DNA of 64,000 bases from Scolanthus callimorphus (taxonomy: Eukaryota; Cnidaria; Anthozoa; Actiniaria; Edwardsiidae), in NCBI GenBank assembly GCA_033964015.1, contig CM066918.1, positions 25,503,387-25,567,386 on the forward strand. Reading direction: 5' to 3'. The translations under genes and the position numbers were made by a program. Within the stretch, counting starts at the first letter, position 1; each line of letters begins with the position of its first letter. Shown piece by piece: positions 22,607 to 35,800 of this stretch. Below the pieces are notes generated by a model. It saw only the letters and a program-made list of their open reading frames with translations, made no database searches and had not been told where the DNA came from.

Positions 22607-25600
22607 ATGCGTATTCCATGCAATTGTAAATCATGTAAAGGAAAGCTAAGGGACAGGAAAACAGTTCGTAACCACTTTACATTCGTTCCCTATCAAGTTG
22701 ACAACGGAAGCCATCAGGATGATGATGGTGTTATCCAGGCTGACCAAGACTATGTAGTAACTGAGACTGATGCTGGTGGTATTTACCGTGACCAAGAAGA
22801 CGAGGAGAATGATGGTGGTGATATGCAGGCTGACCAGGACGACGAGGAGAATGATGGTGGTGATATGCAGGCTGACCAGGACGACGAGGAGAATGATGGT
22901 GGTGATATGCAGGCTGACCAAAATGAAGGTGCCATTGTTGCTGATGAAAGTATTGAAGAAGAAGCCCAGGAATACCAAGGGGAAAGTGTCCAATATACAG
23001 AAACAGATCTTGATAGACTCATTCTTCGGATAGTAGAGTCAAAGGTTAAAAATGGATGGTCACAGGAAGAAGCCTTGACCCAAGTTAAGAGTATTTATGA
23101 GTTTACCAGAGATGACCATGTTCCACATCAATCCTGGAAAGCAGTTCTAAGCTATCTTAAGAAATTAGGCTATCAGGAGCCCAAACATTATAAAGTTTGT
23201 TGTGGGAGTGATCATGTAACTTTAATTGATGACGACGTTTGTCCAAACTGCGGAAAGGCATGGAAAGATTGTCAGGATTACTTTGTGCTAGGACTAAATA
23301 TTCAAGACGTGTTTCTTAGTGATGAATGCCTGAAAGAACACTTAGCACATTGGGAATGCAAGGATGCCTGGTTGAACAAAGAGGAAACGGAAGTATTCAA
23401 GGAACTCTGGCATGGCCAGAGGTTTCGTGAGCTTTCCTATTTCTGGGACAAGGATATAGAATACTGCCTACCAACATGCTGTCCTAATTGTGAAAGCATC
23501 ATTTCGGTCGACATTTTGTTAAATTTGTTAAATGCTGGTGCTGCTAATAACTCCACAACAGTATTTGTTTCCTGCCCAAGCTGCATGTTTGATTTTTCAC
23601 ATAGTGTGAAATATACTCAAGGTAATCCATTGAACCAGGCACTAATCTTCCATGAAGATGGATTTAATGCTTTTGTAAAAAAGAGTAGGGGAATATCAGC
23701 TATCCATATTTCCCCTGCATGCTGTTATAAAGCCATCCGTGGGAAGTATCTCAAGGTTTACAGTTTTCTTCCAACATGTTCCATTGGAGATGGTATCAGA
23801 AACAAGCTTGGTGCATTTTTGAAGCCCCTGATTGAGGAAATCAAAGAAATGTACATTGATGGTATTGAGATAACTTTGCCAAGGGACATCGAGTTGCATC
23901 ATCCAAGCGGTACATCATCTGTTATTACTAAGGGGAAGCACAATGTACGGGCTCTGATATTGTTGGGGACAGCGGATTTGAAAGCACATGCTGAGATCAC
24001 TTGTCATGCTGGAGGTAAGTAATAATTTGCTATAAGCAGGACTGTAATTTCTACTACCAATTAAATATTTGGGGTTCTTTTAGAGAAGTGGAATGCAGCA
24101 TGTACTGTAGTATCTCTAAATTAAAAGTCCCCATTAAGGCGGCTCTCTATAAAGTCTGGGGTTTTAAAAGGGTTTTTAAGGTGACTGATATATGAAATAA
24201 TAACTTTCGAAAGAATTGTATTTCAAATCAAACGTAATGGATGCTTAATGCAACCATTTGTTGATAGTTTGACATGACCTGATTTATTATTCATAATATT
24301 TTCAAAAAAGTATCTTTGACTGAATTTGATCTGGAAATTTTTAATGCAATTCTTTCAAAAGGTATCTGCAGATTAATGTTCCCTTATTAAGATGCCCCCA
24401 GACTTCATTGACTGTAATGAGTTCAACTGCAGTTAGGTGACTCAAATTCAAATTCAAAATGCATCCAAGCACTAAATTTGCAAAGGCAAACAAAAAATGC
24501 TTGATTTGTTAACCATTGAAGTGCTATCACCCCGGGGCTTGGAATTAAGAAAAAATCTAGGTCACATTTTGGACAACAGTTTCAGTGTTTAATCACATTT
24601 TGCACTGTTGGTTGCAAAATGCTCCGACGAAGGGCTAACGCTCGAAACATCAGCAAAACACCATGTTTCCATGGTGTTTAACATAAATCTCAACCTTTGG
24701 TTGCTGATGTTCATTGCAGATTTTATTTTATTTTGTTGGTTGCATTTCTGTTCTGACCTTTTTTCTGAGATGTTTTGGCCCAAAAAATACCAGCAAATTG
24801 TTTTTCTAGGAATGTGAGATTACATAAAAATATGTAAAATACTTTCTCGAACTATTCTATAAACACTTGAAGACTGTGGCTTCTGAAATTATGCTATCAA
24901 GATTGTTCTTTATTTACTTTAGCAATCACAATTTCAAGAGTACATTTTGAAGTTTGAGTTGGTCACTTTAACAGTGATAATACACTTCTAATATACAGTA
25001 GGGGAAAGCTTTACCTGTTACATCCTCAGGATGTCACAATGGTTATGTTTAGAACAAAAACACAAATTGGTACTATACTGTTAGGTATAGCTCATCCCAC
25101 TCTCACACTTGAATTTATAAAATGCATTATCTTTTAATTATAACAAAAGGGATGACTGCTGGTATTGCTAATTAATATGTGAACCTTCTACATATCCATT
25201 TCTAGGGGGGAAACTTGGCTGTAGACGTTGCATGGTGCAAGGAACATACATTCCAGCAAAGCGCCATTATTACTATGGATCATTTGGTATGCGTTACAAG
25301 CACCGGTGCAGGCCAAGAACAGCAATGTTCCATCTTGAGCAAGGGAAGAGAATTGATAATGCAGCAACCCTTGCTGAAATGCAAGCTATCCAGTCTGAGA
25401 CTGGCACTACTGGGCTGAGTACATTGTTTGATCTTCATACCCTGTACTCATTTGATCCTCTTTGGGACATGGTGATGGACCGAATGCACATGACTTTTAA
25501 TATGCTAAAAAGAGAATTTGTGGAGAAGATATGGGCCAAAATGGATGGAAACTCAGGACTTCCCATAGAGGAACAAATCCACATAATGGTGGGCTGGTTG

Positions 25601-28146
25601 ACAGGGATGAGTTTGCTGAGGCCCTTGGTGCTGTTGAATGGTCTAGAGAAGACAAAGCAAGTGGTGTTGCAAGGTTGACAAGCCTCACAGACAAACTTGG
25701 AAGCTGGAAATCAAATGAGTTTAAGAAGTGAGTATAATGATTATTTTTGCAGAACATTTTGCTTAAAGGCCCATTAGACCTTTCCGTAATGCATTGCGCA
25801 CCATTGTGTTATACATGTATCCTTGACATTTCAACTAAGAAAAGAGATTGAGAGGCCAGTTGACAGATTTAAGCTTTTGAACAGTTATTTTTGTTTTGTT
25901 ATCTTTTTTTCATTTTCAAAACCAAAACATAAACACCATGGCCCCTATGCATCGTGGAAAGGCATAATGGGCCTTTGAAGAGTTCATGTGTCAACTACCT
26001 TTTAACAGAATAGCAGCACACCATGTCAGAGAAAGTACTGTATGATCCATTTCCATCAGATGACTAAGAGAATATAGAGCAATTTTCTTGATTGAATTTG
26101 GCAAATCAAATCTGAAACTTTGTTTTTAGATGTAGATGCCCCCCCCCCCCCCAAAAAAAAGTGGTCACATATTTAATGGTGACCCCCTCCCCCATCATTC
26201 ACTGGATCTAGATATTGCTAAAACCACATTTTTGTTAGTTTGTTAAATCTCTTTTCATGTTATAATAGCAATGCAAGATTCAATATGTCTTTCGTTTAGG
26301 GAAAAAGAACTTCATCTGTGTATGTTTTACATAGATAGGTACATTATGTTGCTTAACTCCCAGATAATAATTATCTTGCCAAGTTGAGTGTTACAGTGTT
26401 ATTGGTAAATCGAGATATCCTATTACAGGGCCATACCAAGCCTCCAAACGCTCCAAAACTGGGGGGGGGGGGGACAACATATAAACAACTCAATTCAACT
26501 TTTAGGGAAAGTTGAAAGTCTCTTGCGTGCGAAGTGCACCGAAAATTTAGAGACCAGTATGTGAATTACTGCATGTTTGGGGGAACTGATTGGGGAAAAA
26601 TTGTGGGGGCATTTTACTCATGTGAAATTATTTTTTAAACAAGTATGAGGCAGTTCGCTAAAATATTAGTGATTTTTATGCACCCAATAATTGCAAATTC
26701 TGGTCGCATTTAGCAAGTTAGCTTGTGGGAATTTTTTCCTGTGTGTTTTCCTGTAGATCGAGAAAAAAGGTCACGCAGCATTCATTCCTGATACTTATTT
26801 TTTTTTATTCTTTTATGACTTTTTTGTATACAGGTTTAGCAGTGTTGCACCTGTGGTTCTGGCAGAAAAAATTCCTTCTCCAGCATATGACTGCTTTGTT
26901 CTTCTTTGTCATGCTGTACAAATGTTGTACAGCAAAGAGCTTCAGATCTGTGGTTGGGATGAGTCAAACCTAGAAAGGCTGAATGGGTTGCTGTGGAGCC
27001 ATGCCATACGCTGTGAAGAGTACTATGGGCTCTCATACTGTACAGAGAATCTGGAAGTGTCAGTCCATGCAGTAGAGGACATCAAAAGGCACTCCAGCAT
27101 GGATAATTATTCGTGTGAAATGTACGAGAGAGCCATACGCAGCCATAAAATGCAGAAGCATAACGCCAAAGGAATAAAAAAACCTTTGTGGAAAGGAATG
27201 TCTTAGACAATTCTTGGAGAGATATCAACGGACAATTGGCCCAATTAGTAGTTACACTGACAATTCTTTGAAGTATGCCTTTGATCCAATGGCCACTGGG
27301 GATGCATTTTACTTCAATGAATCATCTTTTGGAGCTGCATGTCGTCTGCTTGATGACATGAAAGATAACCCTTTACCACTTGTCCAGCATGCTTTTTCCT
27401 GTGGTGTTGCTATTGGAAGGGTAAAGCACAGAGCCTTGTCAAGGGAGTTGAAAGGGGATGTTCAGAGATATTTTCAGGAAATACGTGCTCATGACCCACA
27501 ATTTCTTAGTCATTGTCACACCATAAAAGCTGTTGCTTTCAAAGATGAGTTTGGAGAAATTGAAAAGTTTTCAAGGGGTGATAAAGTTGTTATCCAAGGC
27601 ACAGACAACGAGAGATGGGTCATGAAATTAGAAGATATATTTCAAGTGGGCCCCAATAATGGAAGATACTACACATTTATTAATGGTGCCTATTTTATCC
27701 CTGGCGTTGAGAATGGCCAGTTCCCACAACACAGTTGGACATCAACTCCTAAACTAGTCCCACATACATACACAAGAGATAGTGCACAGTTTATTGGAAA
27801 GATGTACCACAAGATCATTATGTATCCAGAGCCAACTGACATACAACGGCCTTCTTATTATCTGTGGATCAACTTCAAGAACACAGAATGTGCCCAGTCA
27901 GTATCAGTTCCTGTATATCCAGATGTTGGTGATACATTAGAAATAGCTGCACCAAGACATCAACTGTGGTTTGGTGTAGTGAAAGAATCAAATCATGATT
28001 TGAGGGAAGCACAAATCCGCTGGTACCAGGAAACAAAGCGAAAGGGGACATGGACATTAACAAACCTTGAAGATAAGATTTCCTACAGGAACATTGTAAG
28101 AGAAGTGCATGCTCAAAGGACATTTGGCGGAGTGAAGTTTACATGA
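22607..28146 (+). CDS. CACTA/EnSpm (Tnp2-type) transposase, copy 1
   Basis: Exons 22607-24014, 25206-25727 and 26834-28146 (TGA), about 1,080 residues. The N-terminus has a CNCKSCKGK zinc-type motif near residue 5, as in EnSpm transposases. Residues about 62-106 hold three acidic 14-residue repeats (DEENDGGDMQADQD, a 42-bp tandem). Cys-rich zinc knuckles (CPNCGKAWKDC, TCCPNCES, CPSC) follow. GTADLKAHAE...GGKLGCRRCMVQG spans the first splice and matches the catalytic-Asp and GC-C block of Tnp2; DPLWDMVMDRMH matches the next catalytic block; LGSWKSNEFKKFSSVAPVVL and SVHAVEDIKRHSSMDNYSCE match the helical insert and last block. It would cut and paste DNA in the nucleus. Frame breaks in this copy: A-run near 25510, a shift near 25585, and near 27175. 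Start chosen at the first ATG directly before the zinc motif. Confidence 0.85.
24621..24709. repeat. Dispersed repeat with GACGAAGGGCTAACGCTCGA core
   Basis: About 89 bp in transposase intron 1. The same sequence occurs in inverted pairs at 57343-57484 and in the second copy at about 41108-41197, so it is a mobile family present both inside and outside the CACTA element. Confidence 0.7.
25763..25977. repeat. MITE with AAAGGCCCATTA ends
   Basis: TTAAAGGCCCATTA...TAATGGGCCTTTGAA, about 215 bp, with inner arms CTTTCC..ATGCAT / ATGCATCGTGGAAAGG. Ends resemble family B. In transposase intron 2; duplicate at about 42251-42467. Confidence 0.65.
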
Positions 28147-29062
28147 TACTGGTTATTTAAGATATTTGAAATGGATTATCTGACATTTGGGCTGAAGATT
28201 TATGATAGTGCTAAACTGGGCTGAGTTTGTTCTGCAGTACGTTTTGCCACAGCAAGTCTAGTCTGTAGCTAGATTATGGGAGAAAGGGGTGGGGTGGTGG
28301 TCGTCGTTAGTAGAGAAAGATTAGGATTTCCAAGATGAAATGGTATTTTAAGGGATATGCAAATGAACGAGACACAAGACAAGCAACTTGTGTCTTGTGT
28401 ATTTTAAGGGGTCATTTTGCCTTATTAAGTAACCCTATTTCTTTTACTTGGAAGACCCCTCCCCCCCCCCCCCCCCCCCCCCCCAGCACACCATAATTGT
28501 AAAACCAAATCCAGTCTTGCTCTTCTTTTTACTTAGCCTACACATCTGTCCAAAATGATATAAATAATCATGAAATATGTAGCAGATTGTATATATTCCC
28601 AACTGTAAATATATTGCTCATTTCTCTCCTTTATCCTATTAATTTATTAATATTACCAAAACAACATACTTCTTATTTATAAGGTGCTAATACATATGAT
28701 TAATTATAATTATAGCTAATATTGTAATTATGTACATCATCACCACAGCAGGTATTTTCCTTTTGGCCTTAGATGTAGATGTATTGTAATATTGTAAACT
28801 GGTTCTAGGGGTATGGCCCCCCCATGTATGGAACACTATTATGACTGTGTTCCTGAAAATATCGCCTCACCAGAAGGGATTAGAAATTCCACAGGGGTGG
28901 GGGTTCAATTTACCCTGATTTCTTCCATACAAATACAGTATTTTCCTTTGGAGATTACAGAAGGGTGGGGGTCTCTTTTCAACACCCTTCCATGGGGGAT
29001 GGATATTTTCCGGAAACACAGGAGAAAAAGTCTTTGAAGGGCCTCATATTGGCTAAACCCCT
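28147..29062. other. Internal non-coding region, no gene seen
   Basis: AT-rich sequence with a poly-C run (28459-28484), a small hairpin (AGACACAAGACAAGCAACTTGTGTCTTG near 28372) and CCATACAAATACAGTATTTTCC at 28926, whose reverse complement recurs near 47612 within the same element. Confidence 0.45.
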
Positions 29063-29205
29063 GGGGCCGGTTCCTGGAAGTTTGGATAAAGTTATCCATG
29101 GATAAAGTTGTCTGTTGTATAGGATTTGTTCAGGATTGATCGGTTGGATAAGCGTTTATCTACTGATACCGGTAAGTCTTAACTGACATTCTAGGAACCG
29201 GCCCC
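29063..29205. repeat. MITE with GGGGCCGGTTCC ends
   Basis: GGGGCCGGTTCCTGGAAGT...ATTCTAGGAACCGGCCCC, 143 bp, internal GGATAAAG/TTATC words. Duplicate at 45567-45710. Confidence 0.75.
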
Positions 29206-29729
29206 TGGTTTCCAACCCCGCCCCTCTGGGGTTTGCCTCTCCATGTTGTGGCTAAAATCACACACTCAGATCTGAGTTTTTTTAGTATAATTTCTTCAAA
29301 TTGAATTTTTTTATGAACCATTAAATAATACTGGTACTTTTGGCAATCACTATTTAACAATTAGTCGCCAAAGGCAACGTAAATATCAACGAAGTGACTA
29401 TTCGCCAATATTTATGGAGCCTGAGGTGACTAATTGTTTTAGCATAATTACTCAAGATTTTTGACAAAAAAAATCGGGTTTAGGCAAGAATGGATTAAGT
29501 TTCCCGCAATGAAGTGCGCGCGCGATCCCCAGTGCTTTCAATGTTATAATCACCTATAGGTGAATATAGCAAAACATTCCGAACGTCTCGATCAATCAGC
29601 ATGCGGCATCGCATGAGTAATTATACTAAATCCCAATGGTCGTTCTGTGCGCAAGAAATGAGAACAGTAAATCAGTTTAGAATTAGGTTCAGGATAGGGG
29701 TTTTTGGCTTGTTTCAATATGATTTTAAA

Positions 29730-29829
29730 NNNNNNNNNNNNNNNNNNNNNNNNNNNNNNNNNNNNNNNNNNNNNNNNNNNNNNNNNNNNNNNNNNNNNNN
29801 NNNNNNNNNNNNNNNNNNNNNNNNNNNNN
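29730..29829. other. Assembly gap, 100 N
   Basis: Exactly 100 Ns, a conventional size for a gap of unknown length. Sequence left of it matches 46233 and leftward; sequence right of it matches 13331 and rightward. Confidence 0.99.
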
Positions 29830-32800
29830 GATCGCTTTTCTCTTGGCAGGACCCAACTTCCTTTAAATTTATTTACTCCTCGTAAATTATTGACTTAACA
29901 ACATCTTTGCTGTTAATTCTAGCAATCTTGCCCTGCTCATAGAGCTGCCTACCAAGGCTTTTATAGCCACTTCTTTTGTATCACTTCTAGCAAGTTTTAC
30001 ACCCTCAACCTTACATTCGCCCTTGACCACAGCGAATGTAACTTCTTCTTTTGTTTTCACTCTCAAGTGAAACAAGCCACAGATGAGGGCGCATTTTGTG
30101 GACAGCTAACAAATCAAAAGGAATATATTAGAACACAGGAAGCACAAAAGATTGTAGTAGATCAGGGGAAAGGACTTGTGAAATATTTTCTTACAGCCAA
30201 ATGCTCAAGCGTCCCCCTCAAGAGTGCAATAATAAGTAGATTATTGGAATATTGCATCCATTATTCGATTCAATAATGCATTGGGCTTGGAAAACGTCTT
30301 GATGCTTGAGCGTCTTTGGCTGTAAGGGGGGGGGGGGGCAATGCATTTTGTGTTAATGGTGCAAGAGCATATTATAATTTCCTCATGTCAAGGAAGCATT
30401 CTTGGAAATGTAAAAAGCATATCGTTTTGTTAAACCCTTTATCACATACACATTAAGCACTATCTGATAAATTTGCATTTTCAAAGTAATTGGGCAATTC
30501 CAGAAAATACATGTACCCTGACCACGGGTGGCATTTGGAATTCTGATTGCCCATTGAGTAATTTCATAGGTACCATAGCTATTAACTTAAAGGTTTCAAG
30601 GAGAACATGCATTTATCCAAACTACTTATAGGCGATTATTTTGTTTACAGGTTGAGCTCATTAGCATAAGCAATGTTCAGCATCGGACTATTTGAGGCAG
30701 CTGTAAAAAGAAAAGTTCTGTATATCAATAGAGCACTGTGAATGAAACATAACCGGAAATTTCAAGTTTTATTTTTGAATTCTAAGTGTGTGGGGCAACG
30801 TTCAATTTAGAGAAAACAGGTGAGCTAATGACGTTTTGCCCAATGATATGGAAAATGATATGGAAGCAGGTCAAAACTTTCTTAAGAACAACAAACAAAC
30901 TTATCGTGCGCTTTTCATTGTATTTTTCAAAGCTTAATCTAGCTAGCTTAATTTTTAAACTTCGTGAAATCAATGGGGCAAAACGCTTACTATTCCACAT
31001 GATTTCTCTAAATTCAGCTTTATGCCACATGTCTCGCTCAGAATTCCTTTTTACCTTTTTAGTACAAAATTTACATAAAATTACATTTTATTCACTGGAC
31101 TTTATTAATATTCAGAGCGTATTATTCTCTCGCTAGGCTAAAGCCTAGTTTCCATATAGTCTTATCTGTGGTATCTGTCTCATCAGTCAACCGTGAAACA
31201 AAAGAATAATTCCAATTTCTATTGTTTCACTGTCAACTGATGAGACAAATACGACAGATACGACTATATGGAACCAGCCTTAAGTAGCCGGAGTCACAGT
31301 ATAATCGCCTATAAGCAACAGCATTCAAAGTCATTTCCTTTTGATTTATACACAACACTTCAACATAATAGCTCCTTACCACATCAGAATTCAACAGAAA
31401 GACCTCGTTTTCTTCCTTCTCTCTGCAATATTTTTCTCATATTCTGACAATTCCTGTGAAAGTTTGGAGAAAGGTTGAGAAATGATATATTATAAATCAA
31501 AGCATACTCTCATAATCATGTTATGCCAGCGGCTTTGCAGAATCAATTTGTTAACAATGCAGTATCTTGTTATAAATTATAGTAATTAACCTAACAAAGT
31601 AATTATGAAATAAAAAACATTTCACCAACCAAATAAGCAAAGGGCCGTTACAAAATAAACCGACCCCCCCCCCCCCCCCCCCCCCCCCCCAACAAGGAAC
31701 CTGGAAATTCCACAGGGGTCGCTGTGTTTTGACCCTGGAATTTCCAAAGAGTTTGTTGATTATGCAAAACAAGCATATGTAAGCTCAAGCCAATCAATAC
31801 TGATGACGTATTTTGACCCAGATTTGATCAAAAGAAGTCAAATTAATTAAATTATTTTTTAATGTTTGTAATTCAAATAAGATTAAAAAGGGCAAATAAA
31901 CAAATAACCCTCGTTCTGTAATTATTTTGATCAGATGCGAGTAAAGTGAATGTCAGTATGGAAATTTAGTTTGAGCAGCATATGCCTCTTTGGGCCATTC
32001 CATTTTTTAGACCCCCCTTGTTTGCGACTTTCAACAGTCAACTGAAAATCACATACAACAATTGAGTTCAATAATAACTTTTAAAGGCCCATCACCAACC
32101 GGTCTTTGCGCCCTGTTTTCTTTTGTTTTCAAATTGATCCATTGTTTTTCGGGTGCTCTTATTGGCTAAGAGTCTGCAAATGCTCTCGGTTGGTGATGGG
32201 CCTTTAAATTATTTGATGTGCATATACAATAGGGATGCTTTAGGTTGCAACTGAAGAAAGGGTAATGTCCTCTTTGGCATGTTACATCACGACATTTTGA
32301 TAATGCAAAAAGTGGACCAATTTCATGACTCACCTCTGTTTCTTGTGATTCTTGTGATTCAGTCTGTAAAAGAAACATTGCTGGAGTGTGAATTCCATTG
32401 AGCATTGATTATCATTATATTTCTGATTTTGCATAACCTTTATAAAAAATGTCAAGGTGTTAAACATACAATGCTAAAAAGCAAATTTAAATTCCCTGGT
32501 CAAAATCAATACACCCTGCTTGTCAAAGTGGAAATCCAAGGCCCCTGTTGAAATCCAGGGTGGAAAAAAACTGAAGGCCCCTGTGGAAATAGCATTACAG
32601 TACCTGTGGCATTTGGATTGAGTGACAGGTGTACCGGTAGGGCATCCATTAATCTGGTAAATTGATTTCCATACAAAAAAGGACTGTTTGTCAAGTGTAA
32701 ACATTATTATTTACCTCAGATTGTTCATCAACAGAAACTGCTTGATCGTCAACCTCCTAAAACAGACAATATCAATTGCTGTTATTTAATCCAGTCAACT

Positions 32801-35800
32801 TATCACACAAAATGGAACAAATTGCAACAGAATGTTTCTCTTCTTAATATATATTCTTCCAAACACTATCAAGAATCACAGGAAAAAAGAGGAAAAAACT
32901 GAAATGTCAAAATGACTATTATTATTATTAATTATTATTATTATAACCAATTCATTTTATTGCTTGTGCCGCTTTTGTGACCACCATTGTTATTTATGAG
33001 TTTTTCTGCACTCCAATCTTCCACGTCAGAATTGATTCTATGGTTTGTACCGGTACCTCAAACATAGTACTTCCATTCTCTCCTGACCCAGGAGCCATGA
33101 TTCACAGATTGACTGTGAAATACACCACTTGTAGATCTCATATGAAGCTACATCCGGGACCTGAGTGACATATTTTCCATATCCTCACTAATGACAATAT
33201 CGGTCAAAACAAAAGTGCTTGGAAATAAATTTGGAGTAATTTTTTTTTCTTGTTTGACTATATAATGAAAGAAAATTACATGGTGGCTTGAAGATATGAG
33301 TTTTATTTCTTGTGTCAAAAACAATAGTTTACTCATTCACTGTGCTCATTCATAATTATTGTTCTTGCCACTCAAAAATAAAACTCATATCTTTGCGTCA
33401 CCATGTAATATCCTCTTTATATTTCACTAGCCATAGTCATAAATTAATATCTAGCACTTAAGCATCTAAGTTTATTATTGTTTTCTTGATTTCCCACTTT
33501 CAACATACAGTAGATTTTGTATTAGCTTTTAATTTTTTTGTATGGGATCCGCAATTGTGATCTTTCACATGGCCCGAATTTTGAGGGGTTTTCGGTGGGT
33601 TTCTGTGATCATACAAGAGTGTGCCAGGAACAATATTAAGAAGAAAAATCTTTGTTGGAATTTGTTCCATGTTTAGCTCATTTTCGGCCTAAAATGACTG
33701 GACTTAAATTGGTATGAGGTCAAAATTTATCTACAACCAAATTGCTTGTCCCAAATACTAGGATCTCATCTTTAGTGATATATATTTTTTGCTTACATCT
33801 TGTTCCACTGATGGTATAGATTGCTTAGAAGAACTGGTAGTAGACTCTTCAGATGGAATCTGAAATGAAAGAAAATTCATCAATTGAGTTACATGTAGTG
33901 GTCTTGTGTAGCAGACTCGTACCCAGTCACTTGATTTTACCATAACACACACATTTCTCAAATTTGGATTGGCTCTCAGCCATGTATACATAAAAGTATA
34001 CACCATGGAACATGCCTTCATCAGTGCGCACACTAAAAAGAACCAATGAAATTACAGTTTGGCTGCTCACATGTGCTGTTTTTGTTTTTATTTTTGCCTT
34101 TTTGTTGTTGTATAAAACAGGATGTCCTCTGATTTTACATGGTGTGACATACCACATAATGACATAAAAAAGTGGTCAAAATGTACTGTGGATGCACTCG
34201 ACTGGTAGTAGACGCACGCATATCTACAGATGTTTTCCGCTGATATTATTTGAGCCCCCCAGCGGAAAACGTTTGTAGATATGCGTGTGCATTGGTAGTG
34301 GGCTCAAGAAACAGTCAGCAAACTGTCCAAGGTTGTGGGCAGCGGCAAAACAAAGCGAGTTTCGACCCAGCGCAGAGGCCTCTTTTCCTCGCGAACCTCA
34401 GCTAGCGAAATGTAGAGAAAAGAGGCCTCTGCTAGCAGGGAAATGTTTGCCTTTTTGTTGTGGTATTAAACAGGATGTCCTCTGATTTTACATGGCATGG
34501 CCTCTTACATACCACAGAATGACAAAATAAAGTGGTCAAAATGTACTACGGATGCACTCGGCTTTACTGCTTTATTATGTCATTCTGTGGTATATAAGAG
34601 GACATACCACGGCATAATCAGAGGACATTTTGTTAAATGGAACAAAAAAGAAAGGATAGAAGAGTGTGATACATGAATGCTTCTGAGAGGAGAAATGGGG
34701 GCCTGGAAGGAATAATGGGTTCCTTGTGTGTCTGGTCTAGCTAGTTCAAAGTCACATGCTGTGATTGTAGCAAATGCAGCATCTGTTGAATTTTCCCCCT
34801 AAGATGAAGGCATGCATCAAAGCTATTTTTACATCACCAAGAATCAAGCTATTCGAGGTTCTATTATCTTCCCACAGCAAGCATGCATTTGCTTCTTACC
34901 GTTTTAGCTTTCTTTGTAACCTTGTCATCCTTGTTCATGGAAAAAAAAATGTAAATATTAGAGACATACATGTCCTCTTTATTGATCAAAGCAATTTGAC
35001 TTTTACCATGTGAACACGTGCAAAACATCATTTGCATTGCAAGAGATTCCCAATCAACAATCCCATGAAAAAAAACTAAATGGGCAAAAAACTGAAATAG
35101 ACAATTTAACTAATTGTGCCTGTAGGGCTTGGGAACTGTCTGCAACATCTAATTACACAAAAGAGATATGTCCATTATTAAAATGATATTATTGTTGATC
35201 CATGTTTTGAAATCCCGTCCTGTACAGAGATGGTTGTCAAAATCTAACAAGATCATCAACATCATCAGACCAGCTAATGGCCACACAACATTACAGTTTT
35301 TGAGATTTTTGAGATAAATATTTTGGGTTAAAATGGTATTTTACAGAAAGATGCCTTCATATTTTGAACCAGAATCATTTTATTTAAGCAGCTTTTTTGG
35401 GAAACACATAATTCTGGATGTCTTGTGAGCTACTGTATAAAAATAAGCATACCTGCCAACTCTCCAGGTTTCACCAGGAGTCTCCAGGTTTTTTATCAAA
35501 TCTCCCAGTCTCCAGGTTAAAGCATCAAATCTCCCGATTTTTCAACATATTCTGATTCATAGTCGGACACAAAAAAGTCAACCGAAGTCGGTGCCATCGG
35601 CAAAGATTTGGAGAGAGTTTGGAAGTTTTCGGAAGGGATTCGGAATGGTTTCGGGAAAGACTAGAGAAATCAAGATGGTTCCAACAAATTCTCCAGGTGT
35701 CATAACGTCTGGGGTTGACAGGTATGTATCTTCTGCACAGCAGTTACCTACTACAACTACCACCATACCTTTGCATTAGCACGCTTACACCTTCGTTTCC

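Larger units (their letters stand above)
13331..29729. repeat. 16.4-kb direct duplication, copy 1 (probable contig overlap)
   Basis: Colinear with 29830-46233 base for base apart from scattered small differences, mostly homopolymer length. Its right end is the exact edge of the N gap. Confidence 0.9.

Noticed and set aside
22607..28146. KDZ (Kyakuja/Dileera/Zisupton) transposase
   Set aside because: Considered because of the Cys-rich N-terminus, but the GC-C block, the WKSNEFKKF helical region and the CACTG ends fit EnSpm/CACTA better.
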